Source of the DNA: Nitrospiraceae bacterium
Lineage (GTDB): Bacteria > Nitrospirota > Nitrospiria > Nitrospirales > UBA8639
Direction: 5' to 3'
Assembly (NCBI GenBank): GCA_003523945.1
Contig: DOFS01000181.1
Span: 1-9,079, forward strand
DNA: 9,079 bases
Under the pieces are notes generated by a model. That model was not told the DNA's origin, searched no databases, and saw nothing but the letters and a program-made list of their open reading frames with translations. Below are positions 1-6,090 of this stretch, one piece after another (position 1 is the first letter of the stretch; every line of letters starts with the position of its first letter). The position numbers and the translations under genes are program-made.

Positions 1-560
1 GATTGGATAAAACAGGCATGGACTTGAGGGCGCTCATACGCATTGCGGGCTTGTTTGACCCGATGGGTATTCGGGTCCACGTAGAAATGTCCTTGTGAAG
101 GACCGGACAGGCCGTAGGCAAAGTGCAATCCGGTATTAAACCATTGTGGAGAGTTCGGCGCGGCCATTTGCCAGGCCAACATGAAACTGAGTTCGTCTTT
201 GAAGGCTGCGGCATCTTCCGGAGTGTCAAAGTAGTGATGGGTTGTGCCCCATTCCGTCCAACAGCCTGCCAGCCGATGAAACACTTGCCGGGCATCATGT
301 TCCCCTCCAAGCTGTTGGTTGCCTTTGTCAGTAAGAATAGGATGTCCTTGATCGTCAAATTGAGGAACCCCGGCTTTGCGAAAATACTTTTGGGCTAAAA
401 TATCGACCGCCAGTTGTGACCAATGTTCCGGGGCCAGAATGTTGTCCTGATAGAACACGGCCGAACCATCGGGATTTCGGATTTCTGAGGATCGGGTTGA
501 GAAGGGAATGGTCTGGTACGGGCTTTCACCGGTTTTTGTGAATCGACGGTCAATTTTCAT
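1..560 (-). CDS. nrdJ: Vitamin B12-dependent (class II) ribonucleotide reductase, N-terminal part
   Basis: Adenosylcobalamin-dependent reductase that makes deoxyribonucleotides for DNA synthesis in the cytoplasm. The gene reads right to left from ATG at 560-558 and runs off the left edge, so 186 codons are visible and the C-terminal catalytic barrel is missing. The protein starts MKIDRRFTKTGESPY. It carries SEIRNPDGSAVF at about residues 25-36, LAQKYFRKAGVP at 55-66, and the very typical APNSPQWFNTGL at 134-145. Near the cut is PQVHACFIQ, whose Cys183 is probably the first of the two redox-active active-site cysteines; this role is from family knowledge. No ATP-cone is evident at the N-terminus. 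The start is supported by AAAGGAG at 573-567, 6 nt before the ATG. The gene appears to be expressed from an NrdR-type promoter about 300 nt upstream. Whole NrdJ proteins are several times longer than the part seen. Confidence 0.93.
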   Translation of the reverse strand, partial: MKIDRRFTKTGESPYQTIPFSTRSSEIRNPDGSAVFYQDNILAPEHWSQLAVDILAQKYFRKAGVPQFDDQGHPILTDKGNQQLGGEHDARQVFHRLAGCWTEWGTTHHYFDTPEDAAAFKDELSFMLAWQMAAPNSPQWFNTGLHFAYGLSGPSQGHFYVDPNTHRVKQARNAYERPQVHACFIQ

Positions 561-863
561 GTTGGGCTCCTTTGGAAGAGACTGCAATACTGAGGGGTAT
601 TCCTTCGGTCATTTTTTCGCTTCATCTGGCATCCCTGCCTTCCTGGAGAGCACGTGGGATCCGTGCCTCCCTGCTTCCTCCAGTTTGCTCTCACAGAAAC
701 TGGAATCCATACAACAAGCAGCCCAACCAGAAGCCATCAATGCAGTGTTTCGGCGAATTGTTGGCCTCTAGCAGGAAAGGATTGGCTCATGCCAAATGCC
801 CTGCACACATTAAGGAAAATAGGAAAAAATAAAACCGGAAGAAATAATTGGTATAAACCAATG
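561..863 (-). other. Long structured 5' leader of nrdJ
   Basis: If the promoter at 870-898 is used, the nrdJ transcript has an untranslated leader of about 300 nt. No convincing ORF lies in it on the minus strand. Two good hairpins are visible. One is TCCAGTTT/AAACTGGA at 679-704 with a 10-nt loop. The other, at 645-670, pairs GGAG+GCACG with CGTGC+CTCC (one bulged base) around a 7-nt loop. I looked for the B12 box and the other conserved cobalamin-riboswitch blocks, because cobalamin control of nrdJ is known, and did not find them. The leader may be regulatory, but no known riboswitch class is recognised. Confidence 0.4.
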
Positions 864-865
864 AC

Positions 866-881
866 CCACAATCTATAGCGG
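866..881. promoter_or_regulatory. NrdR box-like site 1 (proximal to nrdJ)
   Basis: The 16-mer CCACAATCTATAGCGG matches the NrdR-box palindrome ACACWATATATWGTGT at 12 of 16 positions, including the AC..ATA.G core. It covers the -10 of the nrdJ promoter. NrdR is the conserved ATP-cone repressor of ribonucleotide reductase genes; its own gene is not in this window. Confidence 0.5.
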
Positions 882-898
882 ATATAAAAAAATGTCAA
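870..898 (-). promoter_or_regulatory. Sigma-70-type promoter of nrdJ
   Basis: Reading the minus strand, a perfect -35 hexamer TTGACA lies at 898-893. The -10 is TAGATT at 875-870 (17-bp spacer) or TATAGA at 877-872 (15-bp spacer), each 4/6 to consensus. A T-tract fills much of the spacer. Transcription would start near 863 and run toward nrdJ. The -10 lies inside one NrdR-like box and the -35 touches the other, the arrangement expected for a repressed nrd promoter. Confidence 0.55.
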
Positions 899-913
899 TA
901 CTAAATGTTGTGA
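898..913. promoter_or_regulatory. NrdR box-like site 2 (distal)
   Basis: The 16-mer ATACTAAATGTTGTGA also matches the NrdR consensus at 12 of 16 positions, with the TTGTG arm intact. It is separated from site 1 by 16 bp (32 bp start to start, three helical turns), which is the spacing known for paired NrdR boxes. It abuts the -35 hexamer. Confidence 0.5.
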
Positions 914-938
914 ATTTCTTCTCCATGATGGGAATTTC

Positions 939-1044
939 TGTGCAGAACATGTGAGTTGAAAAAACCTAATATTTCATGCGGAGTTCTGGATGATTTTTTA
1001 TGGTTATCAACAGCCTGGAATTTTAAAATATCCAGTTATACACA
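939..1044. promoter_or_regulatory. Cluster of DnaA-box-like 9-mers upstream of nrdJ
   Basis: A perfect TTATNCACA box, TTATACACA, lies at 1036-1044. TTATCAACA at 1004-1012 has one mismatch. TTCTGCACA on the opposite strand at 947-939 has one mismatch. All three are within 106 bp, about 40-150 bp upstream of the nrdJ -35. DnaA control of ribonucleotide reductase genes is established for E. coli nrdAB; a similar role here is inference. Confidence 0.35.
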
Positions 1045-1070
1045 TGAAGAGGATTTCGCAAAGAAAAAAA

Positions 1071-1090
1071 TAATTAAAAATAATTAAAAA
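1071..1090. repeat. Tandem TAATTAAAAA repeat in an A/T tract
   Basis: Two adjacent perfect copies of the 10-mer TAATTAAAAA lie inside an almost pure A/T stretch from about 1062 to 1093. The tract sits between the DnaA-like boxes and the start of the plus-strand transcription unit. It could serve as an UP element or a bent or easily melted DNA segment; this is not shown by sequence alone. Confidence 0.6.
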
Positions 1091-1254
1091 AAATGTCTGA
1101 GTTGTCTTTTGTGGTTTTCCGACAATTTCTACAATGAGGGAAACGCAAGGTTAAAAAAACTTCAGTGGGAAAAGTGCGTTGAGTGTCGAGAGACAGTCGG
1201 GATTGAATCAACGTGAGGCCTCTGTCAGAACATTTTGATTTGCGGAGGTAGCTT

Positions 1255-1341
1255 ATGCCACCTTATGACCTGTGGCAGACAGACCGTATATGGTCCGGAG
1301 GAGCGAAAGAGGGCTATTTTTTTGACGAAGGAGCCGAATGA
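1255..1341 (+). CDS. Possible 28-aa micro-ORF coupled to the downstream membrane gene
   Basis: An ATG at 1255 opens a 28-codon frame, beginning MPPYDLWQTDR and ending FFDEGAE, closed by TGA at 1339-1341. A good Shine-Dalgarno, GGAGG (1244-1248), lies 6 nt before the ATG. The stop overlaps the next gene's ATG as ATGA, a layout typical of translational coupling. The peptide is soluble-looking, with a WSGG centre and an acidic tail, and has no membrane segment. I do not recognise it. It could be a real small protein or a leader peptide that sets translation of the next gene; the ribosome binding site and overlap are the only support. Confidence 0.45.
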   Translation: MPPYDLWQTDRIWSGGAKEGYFFDEGAE

Positions 1342-1631
1342 TGTATGTGTGGAGTAAACCATTAATGCTTGGGTTATTACTGGCCTTGGTTTTGTTAACG
1401 GGAATGTTTTTCCTCATGATCGGTGAGGGAGGGGAAAGCCAGTTACATGTCAGAACGACTCAATGGATTATGGCCAACTATGTGTTGTTAATGATTTGGA
1501 TCTTTGTCTGGATGTACGACCAAGCAAGGGTAAGGGGGAAAAATGTGTGGCTATGGGTCTTGCCCTATGCACTGTTTCCGCTTCCAACGCTGGCATTTTT
1601 TATTTTCAGGCTCCAGCGGCGGATTGTCTGA
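1338..1631 (+). CDS. Small three-helix inner-membrane protein, unknown function
   Basis: A 97-residue, very hydrophobic protein with predicted membrane helices at about residues 8-28, 42-60 and 70-90. A short basic stretch (QARVRGK) lies between the last two helices and a basic tail (RLQRRIV) at the end. AAGGAG at 1328-1333 precedes the start; the second ATG at 1341 has better spacing (7 nt against 4 nt), so the protein may begin there. The first ATG overlaps the stop of the upstream 28-codon frame. The layout of short helices with a polar Asp-Gln-Ala-Arg turn is reminiscent of small DUF2834-type membrane proteins, but the match is loose and I assign no function. The gene ends 6 bp from the convergent potassium transporter gene, leaving no room for a separate terminator. 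Confidence 0.75.
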   Translation: MMYVWSKPLMLGLLLALVLLTGMFFLMIGEGGESQLHVRTTQWIMANYVLLMIWIFVWMYDQARVRGKNVWLWVLPYALFPLPTLAFFIFRLQRRIV

Positions 1632-1637
1632 GTTTAT

Positions 1638-3017
1638 TTATCCGATAATCACTCGAGCCTGGGCATATCGATAGGGCTTGCTGACTACGGTCTTTATGGC
1701 AAATAACCCGATCATCAATGGGCCGAACCGGCCCAAGAGCATTGAGAGTATAATCATGACTTTTCCAAAATCCGTAAAGAGAGCTGATAAGCTCAGTGTT
1801 TCGCCGTTGCCTAATGACATGCCCACAATGCCCATGGCTGAGGTGACCTCGAACATCAGAAACAAAAACGGTTGTGACTCGGTGGAATCCAACAAAAGGG
1901 TCATGCCGGTAATTAAGGTTAATGCAAGGACGGTCAAACAAAGGGCACGCGTCACAAGATCCTGGGGAATACGCCGGTTAAAAACTTCCACGTCTCTATC
2001 ACGACGAAGCATGCTTAAGATGGTCAGAAATACGATGGCAGCAGTGGTGGTTTTGAGCCCTCCTGCCATACTGCCGGGCGATCCTCCGATGGCCATCAAT
2101 AATAGCAGGAAATAGAGGGTGGCATCGCGCATATCGATGATGTCGATCGAGGTAAACCCTGCGGTACGGGAGACTGAATGAAAGTAGGATATTGTCAGCT
2201 TTTCTCCAATGGAGGCTGATTGAAAGGTGCTGGGATTGTTCCACTCCAGAATGGTAATGCCCATCGTTCCCACCACGATGAGCATGGCGGTTGTTACTAT
2301 CACTAATTTGGTATGCGTTTGTAGCCGAAAACGTTTCCCACGAAGATTGTCGAGAAGATCATCAAAGACAAAAAACCCGATGCTCCCGAAGATCACTAAA
2401 ATGGTGATGATTCCATTGATGGTCCAGTCTGTTTGAAAGCCTTTAAAACTATCAGAAAAAAGGGCAAACCCGGCATTGTTAAATGCCGAGATGGCATGAA
2501 AAATTCCATAGTAGGCCGCTGTCCCCCAAGGGAAGTCGACGGCAAAGCGAAGCGTCAGCAACACGGCGCCTAGACCCTCCAATCCAAAGGTAATCATGGC
2601 TACCAGCTTCACGAACCGGACTAATCCCTGTAAATCCATGGTATTCATCGATTCACTAAGCATCATGCGGTCTCGCAAGCCCAGGCGACGCCCCAAAATG
2701 AGTAAAATCATCGTGGCCATCAAGGCGTATCCTAATCCTCCAATCTGAATCAATCCGAGAATCACTCCCTGTCCGAACAAGGTAAAATCTTGCGGAGTGT
2801 CCATGACGATGAGACCCGTCACGCAGACAGCGGAGGTTGCCGTAAAGAGCGCGTCAAGGAATGAAATATTCACACCGGGATGAGTTGAGAATGGAAGCAT
2901 GAGCAGGCTGGCACCGAAGAGAATGAGCCCGAGGGCAGCTAATGCCACTATCTGCCCCGGGGGTAACCGAAAGCCCACAAAACGGGATATCAGGAGTCTT
3001 CCGAAACCGTCACTCAT
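1638..3017 (-). CDS. ktrB: Trk/Ktr-type potassium uptake channel subunit (KtrB/TrkH family)
   Basis: Integral membrane K+ translocating subunit of the Trk/Ktr/HKT superfamily. At 459 aa it is the size of KtrB and shorter than E. coli TrkH. All four pore-loop signatures are visible: TSAVCVTGL at 61-69, SAFNNAGF at 177-184, SVSRTAGFT at 281-289 and TSAMGIVGMSLG at 392-403, each with its filter glycine. GGSPGSMAGGLKT at 311-323 is the conserved gating loop before the third repeat, and GRFGP at 429-433 is the conserved fourth-repeat motif. The C-terminus ends in VIIG, as KtrB proteins commonly do, so the gene looks intact. The start at 3017 is the first ATG after an in-frame stop; no clear Shine-Dalgarno precedes it. 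The cytoplasmic RCK partner (KtrA/TrkA) is not adjacent and must lie elsewhere. Whether K+ is coupled to Na+ or H+ cannot be read from sequence. Confidence 0.92.
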   Translation of the reverse strand: MSDGFGRLLISRFVGFRLPPGQIVALAALGLILFGASLLMLPFSTHPGVNISFLDALFTATSAVCVTGLIVMDTPQDFTLFGQGVILGLIQIGGLGYALMATMILLILGRRLGLRDRMMLSESMNTMDLQGLVRFVKLVAMITFGLEGLGAVLLTLRFAVDFPWGTAAYYGIFHAISAFNNAGFALFSDSFKGFQTDWTINGIITILVIFGSIGFFVFDDLLDNLRGKRFRLQTHTKLVIVTTAMLIVVGTMGITILEWNNPSTFQSASIGEKLTISYFHSVSRTAGFTSIDIIDMRDATLYFLLLLMAIGGSPGSMAGGLKTTTAAIVFLTILSMLRRDRDVEVFNRRIPQDLVTRALCLTVLALTLITGMTLLLDSTESQPFLFLMFEVTSAMGIVGMSLGNGETLSLSALFTDFGKVMIILSMLLGRFGPLMIGLFAIKTVVSKPYRYAQARVIIG

Positions 3018-3250
3018 CGCGAAAAGGGGGAGGGTTCAATTGAACGTGAATCAGGATAGGCAGATATGGTCATCGTGTTGGAACCACCAGAAATGACAAA
3101 CTTTGGTCAATGTCCAAGCACAGCCCTTAAGTAAAATTCTAGAAGTGGGTGGGAGATAAGATTGAAATACGATAGATGGACTCTATGGGGCAAACCCTAA
3201 GGGGGCCCAGCTCACATTATGATGTTTGAAAAATACTAGCATGTTGGGAC

Positions 3251-3271
3251 GGCAATGGAAACCTGATTGCC
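3251..3271. promoter_or_regulatory. Inverted repeat GGCAAT-N9-ATTGCC, possible operator
   Basis: Perfect 6-bp half-sites GGCAAT (3251-3256) and ATTGCC (3266-3271) flank 9 bp, so the half-site centres are 15 bp apart. It lies in the divergent ktrB/mtaB control region, just upstream of the putative mtaB -35 at 3279. It could be a repressor or activator site; no matching regulator family is recognised. Confidence 0.25.
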
Positions 3272-3278
3272 TTCTAAC

Positions 3279-3307
3279 TTGTTGTGTAGAAAGTCCTTCT
3301 TTATAAT
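3279..3307 (+). promoter_or_regulatory. Promoter of mtaB-miaB with perfect TATAAT
   Basis: A perfect -10 hexamer TATAAT at 3302-3307 has a weak -35 (TTGTTG, 3279-3284) at 17-bp spacing. The expected start of transcription, 3313-3315, is only 2-4 nt before the ATG at 3317, so the transcript would be essentially leaderless. Confidence 0.45.
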
Positions 3308-3316
3308 AATTTGCTT

Positions 3317-4702
3317 ATGATTTCGGAGAAGTTCCATCGACCGCAACCGCGCGTGACGTTGTATACGTTAGGATGTCGGCTCAACCAAGCGGAAACGGCT
3401 CTACTCAAAGACGGGTTTCAGCGGGGAGGGTTTGTCCCAGTAGAATTTGGTCAGGAAACGGATGTGTTTGTGATCAATTCCTGCACGGTTACCGAAGGAG
3501 CTGAAGTAGAGTGCCGACGAATCGTTCGCCAAGTCCTCCGTCATTCCCCCCAGGCTTTTGTCGCTGTCACCGGTTGTTATGCTCAGACCGGCCTCGAAGT
3601 GCTTCGCGGCAATACCGACATTGACCTTATTGTCGGTAATCAATTCAAAATGCAGCTTCCTCAGATCCTTCCCCCATCTTCTCAACTTAAAAAACAGCCT
3701 GTGCCGCTGGTGCATCATGGGCGAATTGATCCCGAGAATTTTTTGATAGAAGGTGTTGGAACCTATACCACGACTCGGGCAAATGTAAAAATTCAGGATG
3801 GGTGTCAGTTTATGTGTTCATTTTGTTTGATTCCATTTGCAAGAGGGCGAGAACGGAGTCGGTACTTGGAGGATGCAGTTCGTGAGGCCGAGGAGTTGGT
3901 GGAGAGAGGACATCGGGAGTTAGTGCTGACAGGGGTCAACATCGGGCAATATCGTGATGGAGCTGCCGATCTCTTGATGCTCATTCAACGGTTTGAAGCC
4001 ATTAAAGGCCTGGAGCGAATCCGTATTTCCTCTATTGAGCCAACGACGGTTCCTGAGAGTCTTCTGGACTATATGAGCAGTTCCACCAAGCTATGCCGGC
4101 ATTTACATGTACCATTACAGAGCGGTGATGATTGTATCCTACAAGCCATGAATCGCCGGTATTCAGTGCGAGAGTATCGGGAGGCCATGGAATCAGCTCT
4201 GAAACGCATTCCAGACGTGTGCTTTGGCACGGATGTGCTAGTGGGATTTCCTGGGGAGGGCCCACGAGAGTTTGCGAATACGCAAGCGGTGGTCAAGGAT
4301 CTTCCTTTTGCGTATTTGCATGTCTTTAGCTACTCGCCTCGGCCCGGTACGGCTTCCACCAAATTGCCGCATGCTGTGTCTCCAATCACGATAAAAGAGC
4401 GGAGTCGATCTTTGCGGGAAATGTCTAATGCCAAGCGAATGGCGTTTCAGCAGCGGTTTCTAGGGCGACGAGTCTCGGTGTTATTTGAATCAGCCGAAGC
4501 CGAAGGCTATTGGCCAGGGCTGACGGATAATTTTCTTCGCGTGGCCGTTCGCTCTCCACATCCGTTACGGAATACCATTCATCCGGTCGTCGTGACGGGC
4601 ATGATGCCGGATATCGCCTTGGGACTGCTGGAGCCATCTGCCGAACGCATTCCTACGGGTGGTGATCTCTCCTCAGCTTCTTTACTCGTGTGCACTAAAT
4701 AA
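3317..4702 (+). CDS. mtaB: tRNA t6A37 methylthiotransferase, MtaB type
   Basis: Radical-SAM enzyme of the MTTase family, expected to add a methylthio group to N6-threonylcarbamoyladenosine at position 37 of tRNAs, giving ms2t6A. Numbered from ATG 3317 (461 aa), the N-terminal UPF0004 domain has its three cluster cysteines at Cys20 (YTLGCRLNQAE), Cys56 (NSCTVT) and Cys87 (TGCYAQ). The radical-SAM CxxxCxxC is Cys163-Cys167-Cys170 in GCQFMCSFCLIPFARGRERSR-type context. A TRAM-like tRNA-binding region fills about residues 385-440. GCRLNQ and VKIQDGC point to MtaB rather than MiaB or RimO; the substrate call is by family. A TTG lies two codons earlier, but ATG is preferred. No Shine-Dalgarno is visible; a perfect TATAAT ends 9 bp before the ATG, so the start may be leaderless. 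It is followed after 8 nt by miaB. Confidence 0.87.
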   Translation: MISEKFHRPQPRVTLYTLGCRLNQAETALLKDGFQRGGFVPVEFGQETDVFVINSCTVTEGAEVECRRIVRQVLRHSPQAFVAVTGCYAQTGLEVLRGNTDIDLIVGNQFKMQLPQILPPSSQLKKQPVPLVHHGRIDPENFLIEGVGTYTTTRANVKIQDGCQFMCSFCLIPFARGRERSRYLEDAVREAEELVERGHRELVLTGVNIGQYRDGAADLLMLIQRFEAIKGLERIRISSIEPTTVPESLLDYMSSSTKLCRHLHVPLQSGDDCILQAMNRRYSVREYREAMESALKRIPDVCFGTDVLVGFPGEGPREFANTQAVVKDLPFAYLHVFSYSPRPGTASTKLPHAVSPITIKERSRSLREMSNAKRMAFQQRFLGRRVSVLFESAEAEGYWPGLTDNFLRVAVRSPHPLRNTIHPVVVTGMMPDIALGLLEPSAERIPTGGDLSSASLLVCTK

Positions 4703-4710
4703 GGAAAACG

Positions 4711-6090
4711 ATGTTTGTGAGCGGAACCCCATTACTCCTTCCTACCAGTTTGAAGGCCCAATCCGGTTTGCCTCGCCAAAGTGGCTACCAGGTGTATATG
4801 GAGACCTTCGGTTGTCAGATGAATGAATATGATTCGGAAATTGTTCGCTCGCTGTTAAAAACCCGCGGGTTTCAGTTTACTCCTTACGATGATGAAGCGG
4901 ATGTCATTCTGTTTAATACCTGTGCCATTCGAGAGAATGCCCATAATCGCGTGTATGGCCATTTAGCCCGCTATACCAATAGAAAGCAGGAACGTGGTTT
5001 GGTCATCGGGGTATTAGGGTGTATGGCTCAAAATCTGAAACAAGAGCTGATGGATACCCGATCGTTCATTGATGTGCTGGTCGGGCCGGATGGATACCGA
5101 CGACTGCCTGATCTTCTTATGGATGCGTTGGAGCATCGCAAACGAGGGTTGGCCGTTGATTTGTCCGAATACGAAACCTATGCCCACATCGTTCCGGACC
5201 GGCCGGTTGGAATCAATGGTTGGATTGCGGTGATGCGGGGGTGTGATAATTTTTGTTCCTTTTGCGTGGTGCCATACACACGGGGACGAGAACGCTCCCG
5301 AGATCCTGAAGGGATTATCCAGGAAGCCCATCGCTTGGTGAGCCAGGGAGTACGACAAATTACCTTGTTGGGACAAAATGTCAATTCCTACCGGTCGGGT
5401 GAATGGGATTTTGCCCGCTTGTTAATCGCCGTTGGGGATGTTCCCGGGATTCAGCGCGTGCGGTTCATGTCTCCCCATCCCAAGGATTTTCCTCCGGCCC
5501 TGCTTGAGGCCGTTGCGGAGCATCCCGCCATCTGTAAGACGATTCACTTGCCGCTACAATCGGCCAATGATCGAATTCTGGAACGCATGGGGCGGGGCTA
5601 CACTCAAAGAGAGTACCTTAAGCTGGTTGAAGCCATTCGTAAGAAAGGCCCCCTTGTCCTGACCACCGATCTCATTTGTGGATTTTGTGGAGAAACCGAT
5701 GAAGAGTTTCAGGAAACCTATCGTCTCGTGCAAGAGGTGGGCTATCAGGCGGCATTCGTGTTTAAATATTCCGAGCGAAAGCACACTATTGCGGCTAGGA
5801 AATATGTTGATGATGTTCCCGAGCCGGTGAAGGGATATCGGACGAATCAGATTGTCGAATTGCAGAAAGAGATTTCCCTTAAAAAAAATAAAGAACTCAT
5901 CGGTACCACTGTGGAGGTTATGCTGGAGGGGCATTCCAAAAAATCCGACCTTCAATGGATGGGGCATAGCGACCACAATGTGACAGTTGTATGGCCCAAA
6001 AATGACGAAACTCCTCAACCAGGAGACCTCGTGCCCGTTCTTGTCTTGGATGCCTCGCCTTCGACCCTCTATGGTCGGGTCCAATCCTAA
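4711..6090 (+). CDS. miaB: tRNA i6A37 methylthiotransferase MiaB
   Basis: Radical-SAM methylthiotransferase that converts N6-isopentenyl-A37 of tRNA to ms2i6A, improving codon reading. At 459 aa it is full length. The UPF0004 domain carries Cys35 in METFGCQMNEYDSE, Cys71 in NTCAIRENA and Cys104 in LGCMAQ. The radical-SAM triad is Cys178-Cys182-Cys185 in MRGCDNFCSFCVVPYTRGRE, followed by LLGQNVNSY, SPHPKDFP, HLPLQSANDRILERMGRGY and TDLICGFCGET, all MiaB hallmarks. A TRAM domain follows from about residue 390. The first 25 residues before GYQVYMETFGC are a non-conserved extension. AAGGA, 5 nt before the ATG, supports the start. The gene lies 8 nt after mtaB and is surely co-transcribed with it. 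The dimethylallyltransferase miaA, which makes its substrate, is not in the window. Confidence 0.94.
   Translation: MFVSGTPLLLPTSLKAQSGLPRQSGYQVYMETFGCQMNEYDSEIVRSLLKTRGFQFTPYDDEADVILFNTCAIRENAHNRVYGHLARYTNRKQERGLVIGVLGCMAQNLKQELMDTRSFIDVLVGPDGYRRLPDLLMDALEHRKRGLAVDLSEYETYAHIVPDRPVGINGWIAVMRGCDNFCSFCVVPYTRGRERSRDPEGIIQEAHRLVSQGVRQITLLGQNVNSYRSGEWDFARLLIAVGDVPGIQRVRFMSPHPKDFPPALLEAVAEHPAICKTIHLPLQSANDRILERMGRGYTQREYLKLVEAIRKKGPLVLTTDLICGFCGETDEEFQETYRLVQEVGYQAAFVFKYSERKHTIAARKYVDDVPEPVKGYRTNQIVELQKEISLKKNKELIGTTVEVMLEGHSKKSDLQWMGHSDHNVTVVWPKNDETPQPGDLVPVLVLDASPSTLYGRVQS

Noticed and set aside
561..863. Cobalamin riboswitch in the nrdJ leader
   Set aside because: Expected because class II reductases use B12, but the conserved GCCACTG-like and B12-box blocks could not be found on the minus strand.
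939..1095. Chromosomal replication origin (DnaA boxes plus A/T tract)
   Set aside because: Only one perfect box, and no dnaA, dnaN, gyr, rpmH or par genes nearby; promoter control of nrdJ explains the boxes better.
1678..2115. 145-codon plus-strand ORF
   Set aside because: Shadow of ktrB, which carries all four pore-loop signatures on the other strand.
3311..3316. TTG at 3311 as the mtaB start
   Set aside because: ATG two codons later is a better start, no ribosome site favours TTG, and family similarity begins after residue 12.
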